Below, in pieces: positions 42,473 to 50,985 of a stretch of DNA of 64,000 nt. The position numbers and the translations under genes were made by a program. This DNA is from JAMXLO01 sp037201625 (GTDB taxonomy: Bacteria > Pseudomonadota > Alphaproteobacteria > Acetobacterales > Acetobacteraceae). The notes under the pieces were generated by a model. The model did not search any database and was not told the origin of the DNA. It saw nothing but the letters and a program-made list of their open reading frames with translations. Numbering within the stretch: the stretch's first letter is position 1; each line of letters starts with the position of its first letter. The DNA lies in NCBI GenBank assembly GCA_037201625.1, contig JBBCGR010000004.1, forward strand, positions 1,426,001 to 1,490,000. Direction: 5' to 3'.

Positions 42473-43663
42473 CTATGCCGCCTCGACCACGGCGAGCGCC
42501 TCGCCGCGCCAGTGGCCCCACGAGGTCACCAGCACCTGGCGCAGCTCCGCCTCCATCGCCGCTTCCGCCGCCTCGAGCGGGGCGAACAGGCGGCGCCGCG
42601 ACACCGCCATCGCCGCCAGCGCCAGGTTCGCCGGAAACGACGGCTCCAGCGTGTGTCCGAAGGCCGTCGCGGCACCCCGCACCGGCAGGCCGGTCTCGCG
42701 CAGGAACGCGGCCTCCTCGCCGGTCGCGGCGGGCGCACCGGAGGCGCCGGAGATCACCGCGGCATGGTGCGGGGCGAGGTGCCGGCGCATCGCCGCAAGC
42801 TGGCGTTCGGCATTGGCGGTGGCCTCGCCAGGGCGGCGGCGGCAGCGGTCGGTGGCGATCGCGGCGATATGGGCGAGAACGGGGGCGCCGCGCGCCGCGG
42901 CGTGCTCGCGGCTCTCGATCACCAGGAAGCAGCCGAGCGAGCCCAGGACCATGCCGCCGCCCTGCGCCTGGCGCGCCCAGACGCCGGCGAAGGGCTGCTT
43001 CCACAGCAGCCCGCCCATCTCATAGTGCAGCAGCACGTCGGGGCGCTGCGCGTTGTAGGAGCCGCCGGTCAGGAACAGGTCCCCCTGGCCGGCGGCGATG
43101 CGGGCGCAGGCGATGCGGACGGCGTCGGTGCCGGAGGCCTCCTCGCCCATGAAGGTGCGCGAGGAGCCGACCACGCCGTGCACGATCGAGATGTTGCCGG
43201 CCAGCAGGTTGGAAAGCTGCGCCAGGAACAGCGTCGGGCGGAGGTCCGACAGCAGGTGCTCGTTGAGGAAGGCGCCCGGATCGGCGGCGCCCGGGAGCGC
43301 GGACAGGATGGCGGCATCGGCCGCGTAGTCGCGCTCGCCGCCGCCCGCGGCGACGATCATGTCCATGCGCGACAGCAGCGCGGCGTCGCCCTTCACCCCG
43401 GCCGAATCGAGTGCCAGGCCGGCGGCGTAGGTGCCCATGCGCTGCCACGCCTCCATCTGGCGCTGGTCGCCGCGCTTGGGGATCTGGCGGTCGAGTTCCA
43501 GCTTCGCCAGCGGATGCACCGGCCAGGGCGCGAAACTGTCCGCATCGACCACCGGCTGGAAGCCGCCCTCGCGGTTCAGCGCTGCCCAATGGGCATCGAT
43601 CCCCTCGCCCAGGCAGGAGACCAGGCCGATTCCGGTGATCACCGCGTCGCGCGGATTAGCCAT
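42473..43663 (-). CDS. ketosynthase-like protein lacking the active-site cysteine (FabF2XL-like)
   Basis: 396 residues with the thiolase-like fold: AVITGIGLVSCLGEGIDAHW, DMIVAAGGGERDYAAD and the late GHTLEPSFPANLALAAM. Where a ketosynthase has the catalytic Cys (TACASG) this protein has GEEASG at 173-178, and the first active-site histidine also seems absent (SGASGAPAAT). It is therefore probably a chain-length-factor-like partner of the neighbouring active ketosynthase. It overlaps the dehydratase gene by 8 bases. Confidence 0.85.
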   Translation of the reverse strand: MANPRDAVITGIGLVSCLGEGIDAHWAALNREGGFQPVVDADSFAPWPVHPLAKLELDRQIPKRGDQRQMEAWQRMGTYAAGLALDSAGVKGDAALLSRMDMIVAAGGGERDYAADAAILSALPGAADPGAFLNEHLLSDLRPTLFLAQLSNLLAGNISIVHGVVGSSRTFMGEEASGTDAVRIACARIAAGQGDLFLTGGSYNAQRPDVLLHYEMGGLLWKQPFAGVWARQAQGGGMVLGSLGCFLVIESREHAAARGAPVLAHIAAIATDRCRRRPGEATANAERQLAAMRRHLAPHHAAVISGASGAPAATGEEAAFLRETGLPVRGAATAFGHTLEPSFPANLALAAMAVSRRRLFAPLEAAEAAMEAELRQVLVTSWGHWRGEALAVVEAA

Positions 43664-44126
43664 CCAGGAACGCCTCCGGCACCGCGACTCGCCGTGCGGT
43701 CGCCAGCATCTCAGCGCGCAGCGTCTCGTTGGGGAAGGGGACGACGCGATAGGTGATCTCGGCGTCCGCGACCTTCTTGCCGCCCGAGGTGATGCTGCCG
43801 GCGACCACCGCGTAGCCGGAGCCGTCGTGCAGCAGGCGGGCTTCGGCCAGCAATGCCTCGCCGGGGACGACGAAGGCGCGCAGCTTGGCCTCCTTCACCT
43901 GGACCAGGAAGGGCATGCGCTGAAAGCGCAGCGTCGCGAGCACCAGCCACCCGCCGGTCTGCGCCATGGTCTCGATCATCAGCACGCCAGGCAGCAGCGG
44001 ATGGCCGGGAAAATGCCCTTCGAATACCGGGCTGGCCTCGGGCACGGCGCATTCGGCGCGCACGGTCCGCGCCTCCGGATCGAGCGCCACGATCCGGTCC
44101 ACCATCTGGAAGTATTCCAGGCGCAT
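43656..44126 (-). CDS. FabZ-like 3-hydroxyacyl-ACP dehydratase (FabZXL-like)
   Basis: 156 residues, hot-dog fold. EGHFPGHPLLPGVLMIETMA holds the His and Glu of the FabZ active site. GGWLVLATL and FLVQVKEAKLRAFVVPGE follow. It dehydrates the 3-hydroxyacyl-AcpXL intermediate in very-long-chain synthesis. The Met at 44126 starts just after the acpXL stop. It probably works only on AcpXL-bound chains, by analogy. Confidence 0.88.
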   Translation of the reverse strand: MRLEYFQMVDRIVALDPEARTVRAECAVPEASPVFEGHFPGHPLLPGVLMIETMAQTGGWLVLATLRFQRMPFLVQVKEAKLRAFVVPGEALLAEARLLHDGSGYAVVAGSITSGGKKVADAEITYRVVPFPNETLRAEMLATARRVAVPEAFLDG

Positions 44127-44133
44127 GGCGCGC

Positions 44134-44415
44134 TCAGGCGGCCTTGGCGGCCACCAATTTATCGATGTTGGCGCAGAGGTTGCCCAGGACGAAATATTCT
44201 TCCGTGGAGACCTTCCCCTCGTTGACCTCCTGGGTCCACTGCTCGAGCGGCATCTTGATGCCGAACGCCTTGTCGATGGCGAAGGCGACGTCGAGGAAGT
44301 CCAGGCTGTCGATGCCGAGATCGTTGATGGCGTGGCTCTCCGGCGTGATGGTGTCACGCGGAATGTCGCAGGTTTCGGCAATGATTCCGGCGACGGTCTC
44401 GAAGGTCGACGACAT
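44134..44415 (-). CDS. acpXL: acyl carrier protein AcpXL
   Basis: 93 residues, the length of the specialised AcpXL rather than the 78-80 of the housekeeping ACP. GIDSLDFLDVAFAIDKAFGI carries the phosphopantetheine serine (Ser37, in DSL). IKMPLEQWTQEVNEGKVSTE and the closing KLVAAKAA are AcpXL-like. It carries the growing C26-C28 chain for lipid A and is the first gene of the operon. The upstream 136 bases hold the promoter and a GC-rich repeat. Confidence 0.93.
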   Translation of the reverse strand: MSSTFETVAGIIAETCDIPRDTITPESHAINDLGIDSLDFLDVAFAIDKAFGIKMPLEQWTQEVNEGKVSTEEYFVLGNLCANIDKLVAAKAA

Positions 44416-44469
44416 CGATCAGTCCCTGAAAGCCCGGCGGGGCACTAACACCGTGGCGGGGGTGCCGCA

Positions 44470-44545
44470 AGTGCGAGGGGTTTCACCCCTCACCCCGACC
44501 AAGGGGCGCTGCCCCCTGGCGGGGTCCGGGGCAGAGCCCCGCGCA
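44470..44545. repeat. GC-rich palindromic repeat, possible terminator
   Basis: A run with several hairpins: GGGGTTTCACCCC, AAGGGGCGCTGCCCCCT and CCGGGGCAGAGCCCCG. It lies between acpXL and the lipoprotein gene, which share a strand, so it could end the upstream lipoprotein transcript. It resembles a family of dispersed repeats known in high-GC alphaproteobacteria, from memory. Confidence 0.6.
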
Positions 44546-44551
44546 CTTCCG

Positions 44552-44836
44552 CTACAGCCAGTGCGCAGCCCGCCAGACCCAGCCCGCCCCGGTCCTCTCC
44601 CAGTATCCCGGCATCCAGGTGCCGCTATGTCCCGCCGCCTCCACATACTGCCCAGGCGTCCAGACATAGCTGCTCCCGGTCCAGTCCCAGTGGCCGGGCT
44701 GCCACATCAGCGGCACCGGGCTGACCGGCGGCTTCGGAATCGCCTCGGCCATCGGCGGCGGGATGGCGGCGGGAGGCCCGCCATCCGCCGCGCAGGCCCC
44801 CAGCAGGAGCAGGACGACGAGGGCACAGTGCTTCAT
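44552..44836 (-). CDS. small lipoprotein with WxxGxW-type repeats
   Basis: 94 residues. The signal sequence MKHCALVVLLLLGACAADG has a lipobox (LGAC), so Cys15 should be lipidated. Two to three aromatic repeats follow: WQPGHWDWTGSSYVWTPGQY and WMPGYWERTGAGWVW, as in the YXWGXW/WXXGXW repeat family (PF12779). It is probably an outer-membrane or periplasmic structural protein. It starts 11 bases after ispDF, possibly co-transcribed. Confidence 0.75.
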   Translation of the reverse strand: MKHCALVVLLLLGACAADGGPPAAIPPPMAEAIPKPPVSPVPLMWQPGHWDWTGSSYVWTPGQYVEAAGHSGTWMPGYWERTGAGWVWRAAHWL

Positions 44837-44847
44837 CTCGGGTCTCC

Positions 44848-45979
44848 TCAGCCTGGCAGCAGCACGGTGGCGACGGCCTGGGCGGCGATCCCCTCGCCGC
44901 GGCCGGTGAAGCCGAGTCGCTCCGTGGTCGTGGCCTTCACCGACACGCAGGACGGCGGCACGCCCAAGATGGTCGCCAGCCGCTCCGCCATCGCGGCGGC
45001 GTGCGGCGCGATCTTCGGGCGCTCGCAGATCAGCGTGACGTCGACATTCGCCAGCCGCCCGGAGCGGGCCGCGATGCGCCCGGCCGCATGGGCCAGGAAG
45101 CGCGCGCTGTCGGCATCCTTCCAGGTGGCCTGCGAGGGCGGGAAGTGGCGGCCGATATCGCCCTCCGCAAGGGCCCCGTAGATAGCGTCGCACAGCGCAT
45201 GGATGCCGACATCGGCGTCCGAATGGCCGGCGAGCCCCTTGTCGTGCGGCACCGCGACGCCGCACAGCATCAGGGGCCGGCCCGCCTTCAGCACGTGGAC
45301 GTCGAAGCCGGTGCCGACGCGCGGGATCAGGGTGGCGGTCATGGCACGCTCCAGCCGGGACAGGTCCTCGGCATAGGTCAGCTTGATGTTGTCGTCCGAC
45401 CCCCGCGACGATGGCGACGGTCTCGCCCGCCGCCTCCAGCATCGCCGCATCGTCGGTGGCGCCGGCAACGCCGCTGCGATGCGCGGCGAGCAGCACCGGA
45501 AACCGGAAGGCCTGCGGCGTCTGCGCACGATACAGCCCGTCGCGCGGCAGCGTGCCGGTGATCAGGCCGCCGGCCACGCGCTTCAGCGTATCGGCGACCG
45601 GCACCGCGGGGATGGCGCCCGCCGCATGGCCGAGTGCCGCGATCAGCGCCGGGATCGTGCCGGGCGGGATCAGCGGCCGCGCCGCGTCGTGCACCAGCAC
45701 GATGTCGGGAGCCGCGGCGGTCAGCGCCTCGAGACCGGCGCGCACGCTGTCCTGGCGCGTGGCGCCGCCCGCCACGACGGGGAGGTGCGGCAGGCCGGCC
45801 AGGGCAGCGGCGATCGGCCCGGCCTCGCCGACCGGCTGCAGAAGCTGGACATGGGCGGCGAGCGTCTCGGCGGCGTGACGCATCACCGGCCGCCCGGCGA
45901 GCGTCAGGAACTGCTTCGGGGTCTCGGCGCCGAATCGGGTGCCGGAGCCGGCTGCCACCAGAATCGCTGCGATCTGCAT
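44848..45979 (-). pseudogene. ispDF: bifunctional IspD/IspF enzyme, frame-broken by one base
   Basis: Two steps of the MEP isoprenoid route: 2-C-methylerythritol 4-phosphate cytidylyltransferase (N-terminal) and MECDP synthase (C-terminal). The IspD part shows AAILVAAGSGTRFG, KQFLTLAGRPV, VHDAARPLIPP and RAQTPQAFRF. The IspF part shows RVGTGFDVHVL, GHSDADVGIHALCDAIYGAL and ERPKIAPH. The frame changes in a run of five C (plus strand 45400-45404): with four, AIVAG joins SDDNIKLTYAEDL exactly, giving about 376 residues. As this enzyme is normally essential, the extra base is probably a sequence error; programmed slippage is less likely. Confidence 0.9.
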
Positions 45980-46061
45980 CGCGGCACCGTTGCCGCCAGC
46001 CGACGGCATCGTCAACAGCGGGCCCTCGGTTCGTGCCTGTCGGCGCCGGGCTGGATTTGCT

Positions 46062-46613
46062 ATGTCGCGCGCCATGAAAGAGCCTGTCGATTACGTCCGC
46101 CTGCGCCCCCTGCCGCTGCTCATCTTCAGTTCCCGCTGGCTGCAGCTTCCGCTGTATCTCGGGCTGATCGGCGCGCAGTGCGTCTATGTGTTCCTGTTCC
46201 TCAAGGAACTCTGGCACCTGGTGACCGAGGCCGCCCATTTCAGCGAGCAGCAGATCATGCTGATCGTGCTGGGCCTGATCGACGTGGTGATGATCTCCAA
46301 CCTGCTGGTGATGGTCATCGTCGGCGGCTACGAGACCTTCGTGTCGCGGCTGCGCCTGGAGGGCCATCCCGACCAGCCGGAATGGCTCAGCCACGTGAAT
46401 GCCGGCGTGCTGAAGGTGAAGCTGGCGATGGCGATCATCGGCATCTCCTCGATCCACCTGCTGCGCACGTTCATCGAGGCGAGTGCGATCGGCATGCCGA
46501 ATGCCCGCGTCACCACCGACGGCGTGATGTGGCAGACCACCATCCACATGGTGTTCATCATCTCGGCGGTCGGCATCGCCTATGTCGACCGGCTGGGCCA
46601 GGAACGGCACTGA
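46062..46613 (+). CDS. UPF0114/YqhA-family membrane protein
   Basis: About 183 residues, four membrane helices. SSRWLQLPLYLGLIGAQCVY opens the first. The second has MLIVLGLIDVVMISNLLVMV, then VGGYETFVSRL, the third begins KLAMAIIGISSIHLLRTF, and the last is a helix around MVFIISAVGIAYVDRL. It matches the UPF0114 (YqhA) family. The function is unknown. Starts at 46062 (MSRAMKEP) or 46074. Divergent from ispDF. Confidence 0.85.
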   Translation: MSRAMKEPVDYVRLRPLPLLIFSSRWLQLPLYLGLIGAQCVYVFLFLKELWHLVTEAAHFSEQQIMLIVLGLIDVVMISNLLVMVIVGGYETFVSRLRLEGHPDQPEWLSHVNAGVLKVKLAMAIIGISSIHLLRTFIEASAIGMPNARVTTDGVMWQTTIHMVFIISAVGIAYVDRLGQERH

Positions 46614-46671
46614 CCGCGGCCTCGCAAAGCCCGGCATGTTCGGCCGCGACATGCGGCCCCGGGCGCCGCTC

Positions 46672-47585
46672 TCAGCCGGCGACGGCCGCGCGCTTGCGCT
46701 CCGCCACGATCAGCATCTCGATGAAGCACCTGACCTTCGCGGGCCGGAAGCGCGCGGCGGGATAGACGGCGTGGATGCCGCCCTCCGGCAGGGTCCAGCC
46801 GGGCAGCAGGCGCACGAGGCGTCCCTCCGCGACCGCGCGGTGCACCAGGCAATCCGGCAAGCACGGTCACGCCCGCGCCGGCGATGACGCAGGCCAGCGT
46901 GGCGGGCGTCATGTCGGCCCAGACGATGGCCCGTGCTGAGATCGCGACGCGCTCCCGCCCGCGGCTGAACGTCCAGTCGAGCGGGCGCTTCAGCAGGCGG
47001 TTGGCGATCCACGGCACGTCTTCCAGGTCCTTGGGCGCCAGGTCGCGCGGCAGCGTGCGGGCGAACTCCGGCGTGCAGACGAGGGCCTGGCGGAAGCTGC
47101 CGAGACGCCGGGAGGGGTGGCTGCTGTCCGGCAACCAGCCGAGCCGGATGGCGACGTCGACATTGGTCGCGATCAGGTCGAGCAGCGTGTCGTCGAACCT
47201 GACATCGACGCTCATCAGGGGAAAGCGGCGGAGGTATTCGCCGATCACCGGTGCCACGGACGATCTCGCCGTATCCGATCGGCGCGGTGATCGACAGCGT
47301 GCCCGTGGGTTCGGTCGCGCCCTGGGACGCCTCGCCGAAGGCTTCCGCAGCGTCCCGCAACAGGGCTGCGGCGCGCTCGTAGAACCACCGCCCGCTCTCC
47401 GTCAGTTGGAGTTTGCGCGTCGTCCTGACCAGCAGCGCGATCCGCAGTTCATCTTCCAGTTGCATCACTTGGTGGCTGACGACGGTCTTCGCGAGGCCCA
47501 GGCGCGCGGCGGCCGCGGTGAAGGAGCCGGCTTCGACGACCGAGGTGAAATAGCGCAGCCGGTTCAGGTTGGGGGCTTCGGGCAC
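46672..47585 (-). pseudogene. LysR-family regulator, broken by two frameshifts
   Basis: LysR protein in three frames. The N-terminus (LNRLRYFTSVVEAGSFTAAA, LGLAKTVVSHQVMQLEDELR) runs to GEIV. The next frame continues APVIGEYLRRFPLMSVDVRF to GVTVL. The last frame gives PDCLVHRAVAEGRLVRLLPG to the end. Deleting one C near 47262 and one T near 46863 restores 303 residues. It would control the divergent flavodoxin gene. Both interruptions are single-base insertions, as in ispDF. Confidence 0.8.
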
Positions 47586-47717
47586 CGGAGGCTCATTGTC
47601 CGATCTGAAGTTACAATCTGTCCAAATCGTCCTGCCTTATCATCCAAAATGCAAGACCCCATCATTCACCCAGACGCGGCGAAGACAAGCATGCCGCATG
47701 GACCAATGGAGCAGAAG

Positions 47718-48288
47718 ATGAACACAGTCGCCATTGTGTATTACAGCGGTTATGGCCACACGGCCCGGCAGGCCCAGGCGGTCACCGATGGTGTGGCCTC
47801 GGTGCCCGGCATCGAGGCGCTGGTCGTGCGCATTCCCGAGGACGGGGTGGTTTCGCCCGAAACGTTCGAGGCGATCGGCGAGGCCACCGCGATCATCTAC
47901 GGCAGCCCGACCTACATGGGCGGCCCGTCCTGGCAGTTCAAACGCTTCGCCGATGCGACCTCCAAGGTCTGGATCATGCAGAGCTGGAAGGACAAGCTGG
48001 CCGCGGGATTCACCAACTCCGCGTCGCTCAACGGCGACAAGGGGTCGACGATCAGCTACCTCTTCACCCTCTCGCAGCAGCATGGACAGATCTGGGTTGG
48101 CACCGGCCTGTTGCCGTCGAACCGGCTCGAGAGCGGCCATGGCGACGTGAACTATGCGGGCGGCTTCGCCGGCGCGCTGGCGATCTCGCCATCCGATGCG
48201 AGTGCCGAACAGGCACCACGCGCCGGCGATCTGGAAAACGGCGCGGCTGCTCGGCCGGCGCGTCGCCGAATTGGCCAGTCGCTTCTGA
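47718..48288 (+). pseudogene. WrbA-like flavodoxin/NAD(P)H:quinone reductase, frame-shifted at the end
   Basis: FMN-binding flavoprotein of about 189 residues. VAIVYYSGYGHTARQAQAV is the phosphate loop; IYGSPTYMGGPSWQFKRFAD and GSTISYLFTLSQQHGQI follow. Near 48236 a run of four A carries one base too many; without it the sequence reads DLETARLLGRRVAELASRF and stops at 48288. As printed it continues in frame for 900 bases into the DsbA-like gene, a false fusion. It probably reduces quinones and protects against electrophiles. It faces the broken LysR gene across 132 bases. Confidence 0.8.
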
Positions 48289-48572
48289 CCGCTTCGTGCG
48301 GGAGGCTCGCGCGCCGAGCCTTCCGCGCGCGGCGGCCGCCGGGAGGAACCGTCATGTCCGCGCCGTTCGTTCACCACGCACAGCATCGCGTGGCGGCTCC
48401 GCACATCCTTGGCCTGATCGGGCGAAAATCCGCGGCGCCCCACCCGTGCTGCGAGGCGCCGCGTGGCGCTGACGGCAGGGCGGGCGCATGGCCCGATGGT
48501 TCGCCGGCCGTGTCGCCGGGCTCGCCGGTCGCGGCTCCCCGCCCGCGTGCGGTGATCGCGCAGGCGAAACCC

Positions 48573-49202
48573 GTGACGTCCGCTCCGCTGCTGCACTACG
48601 TCTATGATCCGCTGTGCGGCTGGTGCTACGCCGCCGCTCCGCTGGTGGCGGCGGCGGCCGCGTCCGGGGTCACCATCGCCTTGCATGGCGGTGGTCTGTT
48701 CGATCCCGCGCGCCATGTTCCGGCCGAGAAACGGCAGGCGATCCGCATGGCGGACCGGCGCATCGCCGCGCTGACCGGGCAGACATTCGCCAGTGCCTAT
48801 CTCGATGGCCTGCTCGCCGACCCGCGGACGATGTGGTGGTCGCGACCGGCGATCGCCGCGGTCCTGGCCGCCGACGCCGTCGATCCGGGCAGCGCGAGCA
48901 GGATGCTGCACGCCATCCAGCAGGCGCAGTATCGCGAGGGCCTGCGTGTCGGGGAGGCGGAGGTGCTGGCGGATGTCGCCCGTGGCCTGGGGATCGATGC
49001 GGCGCGGTTCCTGGCGGCGCTCCGGGCGGTGCCGGTGGACCACCATATCCGCGCGACCCGGCTGTTCATGGCGCGGGTCGGCGTCAACGGCTTCCCTGCG
49101 TTCATCCTCGAGGCGGGCGGCCGGTTCCGGCGCATTCCCCACGACTCGGTCTACGGCGATCCGCCGGCCTTCGTCATGCGGCTGCGGAAGGTCGCCGGCT
49201 AA
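48573..49202 (+). CDS. DsbA/FrnE-like thiol oxidoreductase family protein
   Basis: 209 residues, thioredoxin fold with helical insert. YVYDPLCGWCYAAAPLV near residue 7 has a CxxC redox motif (CGWC), and FMARVGVNGFPAFILEAGG holds the cis-proline. It resembles DsbA-family members of cytosolic type, with no signal peptide. The GTG at 48573 is placed just before the first strand; the upstream 284 bases after the flavodoxin are low quality for coding and I see nothing in them. Confidence 0.75.
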   Translation: MTSAPLLHYVYDPLCGWCYAAAPLVAAAAASGVTIALHGGGLFDPARHVPAEKRQAIRMADRRIAALTGQTFASAYLDGLLADPRTMWWSRPAIAAVLAADAVDPGSASRMLHAIQQAQYREGLRVGEAEVLADVARGLGIDAARFLAALRAVPVDHHIRATRLFMARVGVNGFPAFILEAGGRFRRIPHDSVYGDPPAFVMRLRKVAG

Positions 49203-49244
49203 GGGAGTGCCGCAGCGGGCTCGGACCCGCTGCGGCGCCGTCCG

Positions 49245-49739
49245 TCAGGTGGGAACGTGCGGGGCGAGCGCCGCCCGGAGCGCCTCTTCCTTCGCGTGGT
49301 CGAACGACGTGCTGATGACGGTGCCGCCGACGCCCTGGAGATCGGCCAGCACCTTGTCGGTGGTCATCTTGCGGATCAGCAGGAAGAGCCCTGCCTGACC
49401 GGGCTTCAGCGCCTGCGCGGCGGCCTTCATCTTGTCGTCATCGATGCCGATATCGGTCAGTGCGCCGCCGATCGCGCCGGCGGCCGCGCCCACCGCGGTG
49501 CCGGCCAGCGGCATCAGGAACAGCCAGCCGAACAGCGTGCCCCACAGCGCGCCGCTCAATGCGCCATAGGCCGTGGGATGCAGAAGCTGGTTCAGCTTCA
49601 CCCGGCCCGACTCGGTCCTCGTGGCGATCACCGCATCACCGACCTCGATCAGGTAATCCTGCTGCAGGTCCAGGATCTTCTGCCGGACCTCTTCGGCCTT
49701 CTCCTCGGATTCGAAAGCGATGAACACCAGGTCGCTCAT
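49245..49739 (-). CDS. DUF1269-family protein
   Basis: 164 residues. MSDLVFIAFESEEKAEEVRQ opens; a Gly/Ala-rich membrane-like stretch (ALSGALWGTLFGWLFLMPL, then GAAAGAIGGALTDIGI) is followed by DKMKAAAQALKPGQAGLFLL and a final alpha-beta part. This is the pattern of DUF1269. Function unknown; perhaps a membrane-associated stress protein. Start at 49739 (21 codons after an earlier ATG), with AAGGAG seven bases upstream. Confidence 0.85.
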   Translation of the reverse strand: MSDLVFIAFESEEKAEEVRQKILDLQQDYLIEVGDAVIATRTESGRVKLNQLLHPTAYGALSGALWGTLFGWLFLMPLAGTAVGAAAGAIGGALTDIGIDDDKMKAAAQALKPGQAGLFLLIRKMTTDKVLADLQGVGGTVISTSFDHAKEEALRAALAPHVPT

Positions 49740-50016
49740 GTCGTACTCCTTCAGCGGAAGCTGCGGTTGCGCGTCCGTCTCGCCAATGGCGAGACGTGTC
49801 ACGGGATGCCCTGCTCAAACACAAACGCACGCGCGGACGCCAGGGTGAATAGCACGCCGGCTTGTCCTCGATGGCTGCATCCGTTCGCTATGGCTGGACC
49901 GTCCCGGCGAATGGACGGCCGTTCGGCATGAACACTCCGAGGGTGACGCGCGATGCCGGCCCGCTTCACGCATACTCTGCTTGTCGCGACGCCGCGTCGC
50001 GTGGCAGACAGCGCGC

Positions 50017-50985
50017 ATGCTGAGCCGACGCCTGCTCCTGGCCGCCGCGCTGCCCACCGCACTCGCCGGACCCGCCCGCGCGGCCACCGACAGCTTCCAG
50101 GGCTTCCTCACCGGCCTGCGTGCCGAGGCGCGCCGCTCGGGGATCTCGGCGGCGACGTTGGACCGCGCGCTCGCCGGCATCCAGCCCAACCAGAAGGTGC
50201 TGGACCGCGATCGCCACCAGCCCGAATTCACCATGACCTGGACGCGCTACCGCGCCCTGCTGATCACCGACCAGCGCATCGCCAACGGCCGCGCGGCGTA
50301 CCAGCAGAACCGCGCGCTGCTCGCCCGCGTGCATGACCGCTTCGGCGTCGATCCCGGCGTGATCACCGGCATCTGGGGCCTCGAATCCAGCTTCGGCACC
50401 GGCATGGGCGACTTCCACGTGGTGGAGGCGCTCGCCACGCTCGCGTGGGAGGGCCGCCGCGCCAGCTTCTTCCGCGGCGAACTGATGGCCGCGCTGCGCA
50501 TCCTCGACCAGGGCGACGTGACGCCGCAGCGCATGCTGGGCTCCTACGCCGGCGCGATGGGGCAGCCGCAGTTCATGCCGTCGTCCTACCTGCGCTTCGC
50601 GGTGGATTTCGACGGCCAGGGCACCCGCGACATCTGGACCAGCAAGGCCGATGTGTTCGGCTCGATTGCCAACTACCTGACGAAATCGGGCTGGCGCGAC
50701 GGCGAGTCCTGGGGCCAGCCGGTCACGCTGCCCTCCAGCCTCGACCGCACCGGCATGGGACGCGACAACCGCAAGCCGGCGGGCGAGTGGGAACGCCTGG
50801 GCGTGCGAACCGCGAACGGCCGGCCGCTGGCGCGCCCCGACGCGCAGGCGGCCGTCGTGCTGCCGGACGGGCCGGGCGGCGAGGCCTTCCTGGTCTACGC
50901 CAATTTCACCGCCATCCGCCGCTACAACCCGTCCGACTATTACGCGCTGACGGTCGGCCTGCTCGGCGATTCGCTCGTCGCGTGA
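50017..50985 (+). CDS. mltB: MltB-type lytic murein transglycosylase
   Basis: 322 residues with a signal peptide (MLSRRLLLAAALPTALAG, cut near ARA). The catalytic Glu is in IWGLESSFGTGMG near residue 128; AGAMGQPQFMPSSYLRFAVD and DIWTSKADVFGSIANYL follow. It cleaves glycan strands in peptidoglycan without hydrolysis. The stop overlaps rlpA (GTGA). The SLT_2 domain covers most of the protein; a small C-terminal part ends with RRYNPSDYYALTVGLLGD. Confidence 0.92.
   Translation: MLSRRLLLAAALPTALAGPARAATDSFQGFLTGLRAEARRSGISAATLDRALAGIQPNQKVLDRDRHQPEFTMTWTRYRALLITDQRIANGRAAYQQNRALLARVHDRFGVDPGVITGIWGLESSFGTGMGDFHVVEALATLAWEGRRASFFRGELMAALRILDQGDVTPQRMLGSYAGAMGQPQFMPSSYLRFAVDFDGQGTRDIWTSKADVFGSIANYLTKSGWRDGESWGQPVTLPSSLDRTGMGRDNRKPAGEWERLGVRTANGRPLARPDAQAAVVLPDGPGGEAFLVYANFTAIRRYNPSDYYALTVGLLGDSLVA

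Noticed and set aside
42473..43663. FabF2-like gene as a pseudogene
   Set aside because: The frame is intact over 396 codons and the fold motifs are kept; loss of the Cys fits a chain-length-factor role rather than decay.
41249..43756. Forward frame of 835 codons
   Set aside because: Antisense to both ketosynthase-like genes, which have clear motifs; no domain is visible in the long frame.
44552..46075. A 507-codon reverse frame joining IspD to the lipoprotein
   Set aside because: It is a chimera caused by the 45400-45404 frameshift; the IspF domain lies in another frame and the lipoprotein has its own start and lipobox at 44836.
46884..49202. Long forward frame suggesting a flavodoxin-DsbA fusion protein
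   Set aside because: The join arises from one extra A near 48236; in the next frame the flavodoxin ends normally at 48288. The first 280 codons are antisense to the LysR gene.
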